Source of the DNA: Candidatus Omnitrophota bacterium
GTDB lineage: Bacteria; Omnitrophota; Gorgyraeia; 2-01-FULL-45-10
Direction: 5' to 3'
Length of the DNA: 42,136 nucleotides
Assembly (NCBI GenBank): GCA_026387155.1
Contig: JAPLMF010000027.1
Location: 18,317-60,452 of the forward strand
In this document: positions 15,401 through 22,305 of the stretch, piece by piece
How positions within the stretch are numbered: position 1 is the stretch's first letter
Layout of the letters: every line of letters begins with the position of its first letter
Notes under the pieces: model-generated
Database searches by the model: none
What the model was told of the DNA's origin: nothing
Seen by the model: only the letters and a program-made list of their open reading frames with translations
Program-made: the position numbers and the translations under genes

Positions 15401-16477
15401 TTATTTATAGAGACTTCTCTTCGGCGTCGGCTTCTTATACCACTCCCTTACGAGGTTCTGTGCGGGTTTATTCTGCGGTGTAAAACTCTTATTTCCCTTG
15501 CCACCCAGATTCTTATTAGTCCCCCACTTCCACCAGTACGCCCCGTAGAACCACTCCTTGGACCAAAATAGTTCGAAGACGGCGCGATAGCAATCTTCCT
15601 GCAGCTTCATGTTAAGCGGCTTACCAACTGCCTCTTCCCACGGCCTCTTAGTGATATCCTCGGCGGAGCAATACCCGATCTCGGGGAATATTATCGGTTT
15701 ATCCACCTTCTTCTGGAACTCTTCCATATCCTTTATCCAGGGGCCCCACCCGGCTTTTATCTCCTCATAAGTAGGTATCTTTTTATCTGATAGCGGGAAA
15801 TACGCATCTATGCCGACATAATCCATTTTGTCCCAGAACTTGACATATTGATATTCGTCATGCCAGTTCGCGGCATATGTGAGAGGCCCCTTGTATGCTT
15901 CTTTTATAGGGGGTATTACGATCGTCTTCCATTTATCCTCTTTGATAGTAGACACAGAAGTGAGCTCCGTCCCAATGCAGAACATATCGCATTTCGTCTC
16001 CTCGGCGATCTTTGCGTAATGGACTATGAAATCCCTGTAGTTCTTGAACCACGCATCCCACTCCGGATTAGTGGAACACGCTATCTCCCCGCGGAACTCT
16101 CCCTCGGATGTATCGCTGATATCGAGATGGGGTTTTAGCATTACCTTCATACCAAGTGAATGGGCTTCGTTTATTATGCTGATGACGCTTGAGTCACTTG
16201 GAGTACTTTCGGCGGGATACATCCTATTAGTGGAGCATTTCTCCTGATACCAGGTGGGTGTTACAGCTACCCAGGTTGTGCCGATATCTTTAACGACCCT
16301 TATCGATTCATGCGAACCATTGGAAGAAAATGCATCTTTCGACCATGTAACATAACACATGCCCTTCTGGAACTCAAAAGCAGGTCTAGGGGCAAAGAGC
16401 CCGGACCGTGAAAGGGCCATATATCCGAATACTGCAGCCGCTATCAAGAGTAATATGAGTGCTGATCTTTTTTTCAT
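15401..16477 (-). CDS. GH113-like glycoside hydrolase (beta-mannanase family), membrane-anchored or secreted
   Basis: The 358-residue protein has an N-terminal hydrophobic segment (ALILLLIAAAVFGYMAL), acting as signal peptide or anchor, then a TIM-barrel hydrolase. Family hallmarks are GMKVMLKPHLDI, CIGTELTSV with probable acid/base Glu171, YAANWHDEYQYVKFWDKMDY, VGIDAYFPLS, and FPEIGYCS with probable nucleophile Glu266. This pattern matches GH113, whose characterised members cleave beta-1,4-mannans. It is flanked by two paralogous binding-like proteins and lies in the same operon as GH94. It shares the barrel with the longer protein at 19808-21445. Substrate specificity is an inference from the family. 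Confidence 0.85.
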   Translation of the reverse strand: MKKRSALILLLIAAAVFGYMALSRSGLFAPRPAFEFQKGMCYVTWSKDAFSSNGSHESIRVVKDIGTTWVAVTPTWYQEKCSTNRMYPAESTPSDSSVISIINEAHSLGMKVMLKPHLDISDTSEGEFRGEIACSTNPEWDAWFKNYRDFIVHYAKIAEETKCDMFCIGTELTSVSTIKEDKWKTIVIPPIKEAYKGPLTYAANWHDEYQYVKFWDKMDYVGIDAYFPLSDKKIPTYEEIKAGWGPWIKDMEEFQKKVDKPIIFPEIGYCSAEDITKRPWEEAVGKPLNMKLQEDCYRAVFELFWSKEWFYGAYWWKWGTNKNLGGKGNKSFTPQNKPAQNLVREWYKKPTPKRSLYK

Positions 16478-16490
16478 GATATTTCCGGTT

Positions 16491-16519
16491 ATTATACAAT
16501 AATGGTTCTAAAAACACAA
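16491..16519 (-). promoter_or_regulatory. Possible promoter upstream of the GH113-like gene
   Basis: On the minus strand TTGTGT (16514-16519) and TATAAT (16491-16496) are separated by 17 bp. The -10 is perfect and the -35 weak. Transcription would start only about 7 nt before the ATG, leaving almost no leader, so the assignment is tentative. Confidence 0.35.
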
Positions 16520-16531
16520 CCCTTTATATAA

Positions 16532-16569
16532 TTTCATCCCGAGATGGAATTTTCCATCCCGGGATGAAA
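16532..16569 (-). terminator. Long hairpin after the secreted binding-like protein gene
   Basis: Two 18-nt arms (tttcatcccgagatggaa and ttccatcccgggatgaaa) pair with one mismatch and a 2-nt loop. Each arm also contains a near-palindrome (catcccgggatg). It lies 17 nt after the stop at 16587. No T-run follows, so it may be a transcript-end or REP-like structure rather than a classical terminator. Confidence 0.55.
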
Positions 16570-16586
16570 AACATGAAAAACGCTCT

Positions 16587-17177
16587 TTACTTCGTCAACC
16601 TCAGGTTGTCAATATATATCGGACCGGTATATTCCGGTTTCTTGTTCGACTCGACCCTGACAGCCAGCTTGCGCACGTCTTTGCGGAAGTTATCGTCTAC
16701 GATCGTCTTCTTCCAATCCTCGCTGCCCGGGATCAGACTTGCCGATATCGTAACCCATTCGCCCGGAACCAACTGTGTCGATCTTGCCATCTCGGTGAAC
16801 TTCCAGTTCTCGCCCACCGTGAAGACCATCTTGCCTTTAAGCCCGATCGGGGCCGTCTTCGGTATATATATGTCTACCGATACCGCCTTATAAGGAGTCC
16901 AATCGAAATACTCAAAATCCTCTACAAGAGCGGCGGTCCACACTTTACCGGGAAATGCGCAGTCTACTTTAAGCGACTGGATTCCCTCACTGGCAAAGTC
17001 CTTCGATACTTCAATGTTCTTTGCCACATGGTCTTCCTGCTCCATAGCCCACTCCGGCACCTCGAAGCCCTGAGTGTCTTTCTCGAAACCGAACAGCACC
17101 TTATCTTCGGCGCGCGCGGATATCTGGAAGAGACAGGCTACGATCACCGCCATACCTAACACCACTATCTTCTTCAT
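16587..17177 (-). CDS. Secreted carbohydrate-binding-like protein, paralogue 2
   Basis: The 196-residue product has a signal peptide ending near FQISARA. Its single domain is paralogous to that of 14792-15385: LFGFEKDTQGFEVPEW at the start, PIGLKGKMVFTVGENWKF in the middle and GPIYIDNLRLTK at the end. The fold is probably a galactose-binding-like beta-sandwich. It is the first gene after the intergenic region holding three 11-bp repeats, and AAGGAGGTG before the ATG is one of the strongest ribosome-binding sites in the window, which suggests high expression when the operon is induced. No enzyme motif is present. The ligand is unknown; manno- or glucan binding is inferred from the neighbouring hydrolases. 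Confidence 0.75.
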   Translation of the reverse strand: MKKIVVLGMAVIVACLFQISARAEDKVLFGFEKDTQGFEVPEWAMEQEDHVAKNIEVSKDFASEGIQSLKVDCAFPGKVWTAALVEDFEYFDWTPYKAVSVDIYIPKTAPIGLKGKMVFTVGENWKFTEMARSTQLVPGEWVTISASLIPGSEDWKKTIVDDNFRKDVRKLAVRVESNKKPEYTGPIYIDNLRLTK

Positions 17178-17209
17178 ACGACACCTCCTTTTATTTTACC
17201 CACACTATT

Positions 17210-17254
17210 AGTATACATTTTTGACTGTTAAATTTCTGTTAAAATAACATTAAA
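17210..17254 (-). promoter_or_regulatory. Activator-type promoter with three 11-bp tandem repeats (candidate OmpR/PhoB-type operator)
   Basis: Reading the minus strand, three units TTTAATGTTAT, TTTAACAGAAA and TTTAACAGTCA follow one another at exactly 11-bp spacing. Nine nt later comes a TATACT -10 hexamer (17210-17215). No -35 hexamer is found, which fits a promoter where a tandem-binding OmpR/PhoB-family regulator replaces it. The gene for such a regulator lies just upstream (18690-19367). Confidence 0.6.
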
Positions 17255-17263
17255 TATTTCTAA

Positions 17264-18715
17264 TCAAGGGCGGACTAAAGGAAGCGATACGATGAAGGTG
17301 GTGCCTTCACCCGGATGGCTTTGGACCGATATGCCGCCGCCGTGAGATTCTGCGACTGCCTTAGCTATACTAAGCCCCAGCCCAAACCCGGAACTTGAAC
17401 GGGATTTATCCACACGGTAAAACCTGTCGAATATATGGCCTATCTCATCCTCGGGTATGCCCGGGCCGGTATCCTTTATACTTATATTGGCTGAAGCGTT
17501 CCTCTTTACGGCAGATACCTCTATCCTGCCTTTTTCCGGCGTATATTTGAACGCATTCTCTATTATATTAAGGAAGAGGATCTTTAGCTGATTGGGATCC
17601 CCATATATCCACAACCCTTCGAGCCCTGAGAATGAAAGCATTATCTCTTTTAGTTCCGCCAACCCTCTTACATTATTTGTTATACCTTTCAGAAGCACAG
17701 TAATATCCAGTTTTTCGCTCTTCTGCGATATCTCCTTTGAATCGAACTTGGCCAGTATCAGAAGATTCTCTGCCAGACTTATTATCCTGTCGGTCTCCTC
17801 GAGCGCGCTCTTTAACGTCTCCTGATACTCAACGTTTGACCGCGTTTTTTTAAGTATAACCTCAAACTCCCCCTTCAGTATGGTGAGGGGCGTCTTCAGT
17901 TCATGGGAAAGGTCCGCGAATAACCTGCGCTGGGTATTAAAGGCCGACTCAAGCCTTCCCAGCATGTCGTTGAACGTTTCGGCCAGCTTCTGGATCTCGT
18001 CTTTTGTATTCGGGATCTTCAGCTTTATCATCATATTCTCGGCGCGGATCTGATGTATCGTCTCTATCATATTATCAACGGGATGAAGCGTGACTTTGGC
18101 GAGGAACGCCCCCATAACACCTGTGGTCAGGACGGTTATAGGGAAGAGCAGAAAGAGTCCCACTTTTAAGTTGTTCAAGGCTATCTTTATCGATCCAAGA
18201 GGACTTGCTACTTGTACTATGTAAGCAACCTTCTCATTCTCGAACACGGGCGCCGTATATATCCTAAAATCGGCCATGGTATCGAAACGCTGTTTCCCTT
18301 GAAGAACCGGGATAAATTCGCCGCGGGGTATCTCGCCTAAACCTGCTATATTCTTTGAGGAGGCGATGGCCTTGCCGTCTGTATCAAAGACCTGTACCAT
18401 GATGTCCAAAAGTTTCGGATCGGTCGACTCCTCCTTCACCCATCTCTGCGCTATCCTCGAGAAGTTGGCGTTCCTGCGTTTGCGCAATATCTCCGACGCG
18501 TCGGCGCCGTCCATAGCTTCGAGGTTCGCTGCCTGCCAGTAAGTATCTATCGCCTGGGCGATACCACCGGCCTTGGATTTAAGGAGAGTATCCATGTTGC
18601 TATTCAAGCTCACATTGACGTTATGGTAGAGGATGAGGCTGAAAGATGTAAGCGTCAGGGCCAGGATCGCCATATAGAGGATCGTTATCTTAAACCTTAT
18701 CGATTTTAAAAACAT
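17264..18715 (-). CDS. Two-component sensor histidine kinase
   Basis: The 483-residue kinase has a first membrane helix (about 10-30), an extracytoplasmic sensor region of about 155 residues, a second helix (about 186-206), a HAMP linker (LHPVDNMIETIHQI), a HisKA domain with phospho-acceptor His271 in SHELKTPLTILKGE, and an HATPase domain. The ATPase domain shows the N box (FLNIIENAFKYTPEKG), G1 box (DTGPGIP) and G2 box (GFGLGLSIAKAV). It overlaps the response-regulator gene by 26 nt and forms a cognate pair. The sensor domain has no recognised ligand motif, but the position next to secreted glycan-degrading proteins suggests an envelope or glycan signal. Confidence 0.95.
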   Translation of the reverse strand: MFLKSIRFKITILYMAILALTLTSFSLILYHNVNVSLNSNMDTLLKSKAGGIAQAIDTYWQAANLEAMDGADASEILRKRRNANFSRIAQRWVKEESTDPKLLDIMVQVFDTDGKAIASSKNIAGLGEIPRGEFIPVLQGKQRFDTMADFRIYTAPVFENEKVAYIVQVASPLGSIKIALNNLKVGLFLLFPITVLTTGVMGAFLAKVTLHPVDNMIETIHQIRAENMMIKLKIPNTKDEIQKLAETFNDMLGRLESAFNTQRRLFADLSHELKTPLTILKGEFEVILKKTRSNVEYQETLKSALEETDRIISLAENLLILAKFDSKEISQKSEKLDITVLLKGITNNVRGLAELKEIMLSFSGLEGLWIYGDPNQLKILFLNIIENAFKYTPEKGRIEVSAVKRNASANISIKDTGPGIPEDEIGHIFDRFYRVDKSRSSSGFGLGLSIAKAVAESHGGGISVQSHPGEGTTFIVSLPLVRP

Positions 18716-19367
18716 ATCCCCTTCCGCGTACTGTGTGGATCAATTTTTTCTTATGGCCCGTATCGATCTTATTCCTGAGATAATTTATATAGACATCTAT
18801 GACGTTGGTGAAGGTATCGAAATTTATGTCCCACACATGCTCCGATATCATCGTCCTGGTCACGACCGTTCCGGCATTGCGCATCAGGTATTCCAGAAGG
18901 GAATATTCTTTTGCAGTAAGGGGTATCTCTCTCCCGGCGCGCGTCACTTTGTGCGTGGAGAAGTCCATTATCAGATCCTCGACCTGTATCACCTTGGAAC
19001 CCGAATTCTCTTTCTTCCGCAGGACGGCACGTATCCTGGCCAGAAGCTCCTCAAAAGCGAAGGGCTTCGTCATGTAGTCGTCGGCGCCCAGGTCGAGCCC
19101 ATCAACTTTATCCTTGGTGGCGTCTTTTGCAGTGAGCATTATCACGGGGGAGAATATCTTCTCTTTACGGATCTCTTTAAATAGACTGTGACCGTCAAGT
19201 TTGGGGAGCATCAGATCCAGGAGGATCAGGTCATATTCGCCGGTCTTGGCCAGGAAGAGTCCCTGCTCGCCGTCATACGCCGAATCCACGGCGTAACCCT
19301 CTTCCTTAAGGCCGCGCTTAATAAAGTCGGCGATCTTTTTCTCGTCTTCGACAACAAGTATGCGCAT
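18690..19367 (-). CDS. OmpR/PhoB-family response regulator
   Basis: The 225-residue product has a receiver domain with acidic pocket VVEDE, phospho-acceptor Asp51 in LILLDLMLP, the conserved Thr and Lys (MLTAKDATK, DYMTKPF), and a C-terminal winged-helix DNA-binding domain (about 125-225) with ending IHTVRGRGYVFKID. It precedes and overlaps the histidine kinase gene, so both are co-translated. It most resembles the CusR/ArlR/MprA subgroup in layout. The start ATG lies directly beside the palindromic element, whose edge therefore supplies the upstream DNA and possibly the ribosome-binding site (GCGGAGCGT). Confidence 0.96.
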   Translation of the reverse strand: MRILVVEDEKKIADFIKRGLKEEGYAVDSAYDGEQGLFLAKTGEYDLILLDLMLPKLDGHSLFKEIRKEKIFSPVIMLTAKDATKDKVDGLDLGADDYMTKPFAFEELLARIRAVLRKKENSGSKVIQVEDLIMDFSTHKVTRAGREIPLTAKEYSLLEYLMRNAGTVVTRTMISEHVWDINFDTFTNVIDVYINYLRNKIDTGHKKKLIHTVRGRGYVFKIDKV

Positions 19368-19373
19368 ACGCTC

Positions 19374-19390
19374 CGCTCAAAATTTTCCGC
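19374..19390. repeat. Left end of palindromic element copy 2
   Basis: The sequence gctcaaaattttccgc at this end is an imperfect inverted match to the other end of the element (gcgaaaaattttacttgagc, 19798-19817). The same motif occurs at the right end of copy 1 as cgctcgaaattttccgc (reverse strand). These may be the element's terminal inverted repeats. Confidence 0.5.
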
Positions 19391-19395
19391 ATTCT

Positions 19396-19552
19396 AATGG
19401 CGGCACCTTCGCGGCCGGTGATAAAATTTTGATGGACAATGAACCTGCAAACACACAAACGATTAAACAGTTTCATTGTCCGTTCTGAACTGCCGTAATG
19501 TATCAAAATTTTATAACATTCGCTCCAGGCGGACCGCAAAGGTGCCGCCATT
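19396..19552. repeat. Palindromic element, copy 2, module A
   Basis: Outer arms aatggcggcaccttcgcgg and their complement at 19531-19552 pair. Inside lie taaaattttgatgg (19422-19435), an inner stem ggacaatgaa/ttcattgtcc, gtccgttctg (19478-19487) and the 32-nt block at 19502-19533 that differs from copy 1 at one base. The outer and inner stems have different sequences from copy 1 but the same pairing. There is no credible gene in 19368-19807. Confidence 0.85.
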
Positions 19553-19810
19553 GCAGCGAACAGAAAAATTTTTCGCCTCTCTTCTATCAAGGTCCTCTGA
19601 GGGATGGGTGTTGAGCGGGGCGTCGAAAATCGCGAGCGGGCATGGTTCCCGCCAAACACCTTTGAAAATGTACTTACTGACATTCTATAGCTATCTCCTT
19701 GTTTGGCGGGAGAGCGAGCGATTTTCCGAGTGAAATTTCCTCGCAGGTGAAATTTCACGTCCCCGCGAAACACCCACCCGAGAGGACTTTGGAAATAGCG
19801 AAAAATTTTA
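19553..19810. repeat. Palindromic element, copy 2, module B
   Basis: Outer arms (gaaaaatttttcgcc, then gatgggtgtt, with their complements before 19810) enclose the core cgtcgaaaatcgcgagcggg, which matches copy 1 at 28 of 29 positions across 19617-19645. An extra inner stem tcccgccaaaca/tgtttggcggga (12 bp, perfect) is present only here. The right end overlaps the TAA stop codon of the GH113-like gene (19808-19810). The plus-strand 85-residue ORF at 19476-19733 is a by-product of the repeat and is not called as a gene. Confidence 0.85.
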
Positions 19811-21445
19811 CTTGAGCCTCTTGAACCACTCCGACAGGATCTTCTCGCCTTTTTTGCCGCGTAGCGTGTATCCGAGAGGACCTATGTCGGGCCTGGGGAA
19901 GTAGTTCCACCAGTAGAACCCTTTAAACCAGGGCCTGTTTGTGAGGACCATGAACAGGCTTTCAAGACAATTGGCCTGCTCGTCCTGTGACTCGATCTGG
20001 GAAGCGAGTGTAGGCAGTATCCGCCATGGCTGTTTATTGGAACCCAGCACAGTATCATATCCTATCTCGGTAAATACGATCGGTTTATCGTGGCCTGAGG
20101 TCTCAAGCCACTTCTCCAGTATATCGGCCTGCCTGTTCCACGCGGCTATCAGCTCCTCCTTCGGAGGATTATTTTTATTCGTAAGTGGGAAGTACGCGTC
20201 CATCCCTATATAGTCGACCGCGTCCCAAAATGACACCGTCTCGTACTCGTCCCAGTTTGCGGCATATATAAGGGGGCCGTTATAGACTTCCTTTACCGAT
20301 CTTATTATGTCCAGCCACTTATCCTTCCACCTTTCGGTCGTGGTGTTCGAAAGTTCAGTGCCTATACAAAGGAGCTCGACATCATACTTTGCAGCTAAAG
20401 AAGCGTAATGAAGTATGAGCTCCTTGTAGCTTGCGAACCACTCATCGCTGGGTATGATATTTGATCTGGCGTCTTCATCAACAAGATCTACGTGGGGCTT
20501 CAGCATAACCTTCATACCGAGGGAGTGTATTATGTTTATAGCGTGGCCTAAAGACTCATCACTCGTCGTCTTCTTCGCATCGTAGTATATCTTCTTAGAA
20601 GCAATGTCATCCTGATAGTAGACAGCCATTAGGGCTATCTCCTCCACACCCAGCTGTGACAGATATATGAGGCTGTAGTCGGACATATCACAGCTTAACT
20701 CATTGGTGTTCCACGAAGTGTAATTTACGCCCTTCTGGAATTCAGTATTGACTATAGGCCCCGGGGAAGGGACTATCTGACCTTCAACAAGATTTATCTC
20801 TTCCCTCTTCTTCTCTATGGCCGACTTCTCCTTCTTGCCGGAAAACACCTGGTCATAAGGAAGTTCGCCGGGGTTCTTGTCTTTAGGCCCATACGGTTCT
20901 ATCTCCCATATGGATATACCCCATTCGGGGTTAACCCTGGAGAGGCCGGCTATCTTTATATACCTTGCAGTAACGGGTTTGAAAACTACCTCATTTGTGC
21001 CGCCCCTCTGCCCCTCCAGCGCGACTACCCTGTTCCATGTTTTGGCATCGTCGGAGGATAATATCTCGAAACTGGGCGCGTAAGCCTGCTCCCATTTTAT
21101 GACGATCTTCGAGACGGTCTTCGGTTTACCGAGGTCCATATATATCCACTCGCCTTCCTTGTATGCGGAAGACCAGCGGGTCTCAAGATCTGCGTCGAAC
21201 GGCGCCATGGGATCGGGCCTCGGCGCCCAGTCCGGAGTCTCGTCGAAACCGGAGACGGAGGCCGATTGCACTTTAAGATATACGAGATCGTCGTTCGCAC
21301 TTCGCGCGGCTACAACTTCTTGGGGTTTTTGTACCTGCTGCTTATCGTTCTCCTGCGCGCACGAGGCATTCGTAAACACAAGCATGCTTAATATAACACC
21401 AAGAAATACCATTTTTGTTCTCACAATATACGGTCTTTTATTCAT
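19808..21445 (-). CDS. Secreted protein with F5/8-type-C-like domain and GH113-like hydrolase domain
   Basis: The 545-residue product has a signal peptide with a lipobox-like end (LVFTNASCAQ). Residues about 50-185 look like a discoidin/CBM32-type domain (WSSAYKEGEWIYMDLGKPKTVSKI, FEILSSDDAKTWNRVV, ARYIKIAGLS). Residues about 235-545 are a GH113-like barrel parallel to the protein at 15401-16477: GMKVMLKPHVDL, CIGTELSNT (probable acid/base Glu364), YAANWDEYETVSFWDAVDYIGMDAYFPLT, and FTEIGYDT (probable nucleophile Glu460). It likely cuts beta-mannan-type glycans outside the cytoplasm. The start overlaps the permease gene by 8 nt. The stop codon lies within the end of the palindromic element. 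Confidence 0.85.
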   Translation of the reverse strand: MNKRPYIVRTKMVFLGVILSMLVFTNASCAQENDKQQVQKPQEVVAARSANDDLVYLKVQSASVSGFDETPDWAPRPDPMAPFDADLETRWSSAYKEGEWIYMDLGKPKTVSKIVIKWEQAYAPSFEILSSDDAKTWNRVVALEGQRGGTNEVVFKPVTARYIKIAGLSRVNPEWGISIWEIEPYGPKDKNPGELPYDQVFSGKKEKSAIEKKREEINLVEGQIVPSPGPIVNTEFQKGVNYTSWNTNELSCDMSDYSLIYLSQLGVEEIALMAVYYQDDIASKKIYYDAKKTTSDESLGHAINIIHSLGMKVMLKPHVDLVDEDARSNIIPSDEWFASYKELILHYASLAAKYDVELLCIGTELSNTTTERWKDKWLDIIRSVKEVYNGPLIYAANWDEYETVSFWDAVDYIGMDAYFPLTNKNNPPKEELIAAWNRQADILEKWLETSGHDKPIVFTEIGYDTVLGSNKQPWRILPTLASQIESQDEQANCLESLFMVLTNRPWFKGFYWWNYFPRPDIGPLGYTLRGKKGEKILSEWFKRLK

Positions 21446-22301
21446 AAAATCCTTTCAGCCCTGTTAATACTATGCCTTTCATGAAATACTTCTGGAACAC
21501 AAGGAACGCTATGAGCATAGGCGTCGTCGCCACGACGGCACCTGCCATGACCATCGCGAATCTCGTGCCAAACTGGCCGTTGAGCACGGAGAGGGCGAGC
21601 GGCAGCGTTCGCATCGAGCTTGAGTTTATCACTATGAGGGGCCATATGAAATTGTTCCACTGCTGCAGGAACGTAAATATCGCAAGCGTCGCCAGGATGG
21701 GCTTTATCATGGGCAGTATCATGAGCCTGTAGATCATGAACTCGCCGCACCCGTCTATCTTGGCCGCATCGATAAGGTCGTCCGGTATCGACATTATGAA
21801 TTGTCTGCACAGGAAGACGCCGAACACTCCGGCCATGACAGGTATTATCAGTGAATTATAAGAATTGAGCCATCCGAATTTTCTCATCAGGATAAAGCCG
21901 GATATAATATTGACCTGCCACGGTATCATAAGAGAGCCCAGGAGCACGAAGAATATCTTATCCCTGCCCCAGAACCTGTGCTTGGCGAATGCGTAGCCCG
22001 CCAGCGAACAGAAGAAGAGGTTCGCGACCGTCACGACGGACGCGACCCAGATCGAATTCAGGATGTAGCGGAACATAGGGACTAGACCAAATAGGTCCTT
22101 ATACGGCAGGAGCGTCGGATGCTTCACTAGAAAAGAAGGCGGATACGATTGTATCTCTTCAACGGGCTTTATGCTGGTGACGAACATCCAGACATACGGA
22201 ATAGCTATGGAGATCGCGCCGAGGAAGAGGAGAGCGTATATCACGCTCTTTATCGCGACATTTTGGGACCGTTTGCTCTTCGGAATTTCCATATCGCTCA
22301 T
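21438..22301 (-). CDS. Sugar ABC transporter permease (MalG/family 2 type)
   Basis: One of the two inner-membrane channel subunits of a carbohydrate ABC importer. The 287-residue product has six predicted helices and the cytoplasmic EAA loop (DDLIDAAKIDGCGEFMIYRLMILPMIKP) that contacts the ATPase. The C-terminal KYFMKGIVLTGLKG is the usual ending of MalG-type permeases (often ...VKG). Its likely partner, the MalF-type permease, is 6.4 kb away at 28717-29628 and the binding protein lies at 8.7 kb. It starts 4 nt after the phosphohexomutase stop and overlaps the GH113-like gene, so these three form one operon. Confidence 0.93.
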   Translation of the reverse strand: MSDMEIPKSKRSQNVAIKSVIYALLFLGAISIAIPYVWMFVTSIKPVEEIQSYPPSFLVKHPTLLPYKDLFGLVPMFRYILNSIWVASVVTVANLFFCSLAGYAFAKHRFWGRDKIFFVLLGSLMIPWQVNIISGFILMRKFGWLNSYNSLIIPVMAGVFGVFLCRQFIMSIPDDLIDAAKIDGCGEFMIYRLMILPMIKPILATLAIFTFLQQWNNFIWPLIVINSSSMRTLPLALSVLNGQFGTRFAMVMAGAVVATTPMLIAFLVFQKYFMKGIVLTGLKGFYE

Positions 22302-22305
22302 TATA

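Noticed and set aside
19318-19773. 151-residue minus-strand ORF and 85-residue plus-strand ORF (19476-19733) in the gap before the response regulator
   Set aside because: Both are made of the palindromic element. Their translations have no family resemblance, no ribosome-binding site was seen, and copy 1 does not keep the same frames open.
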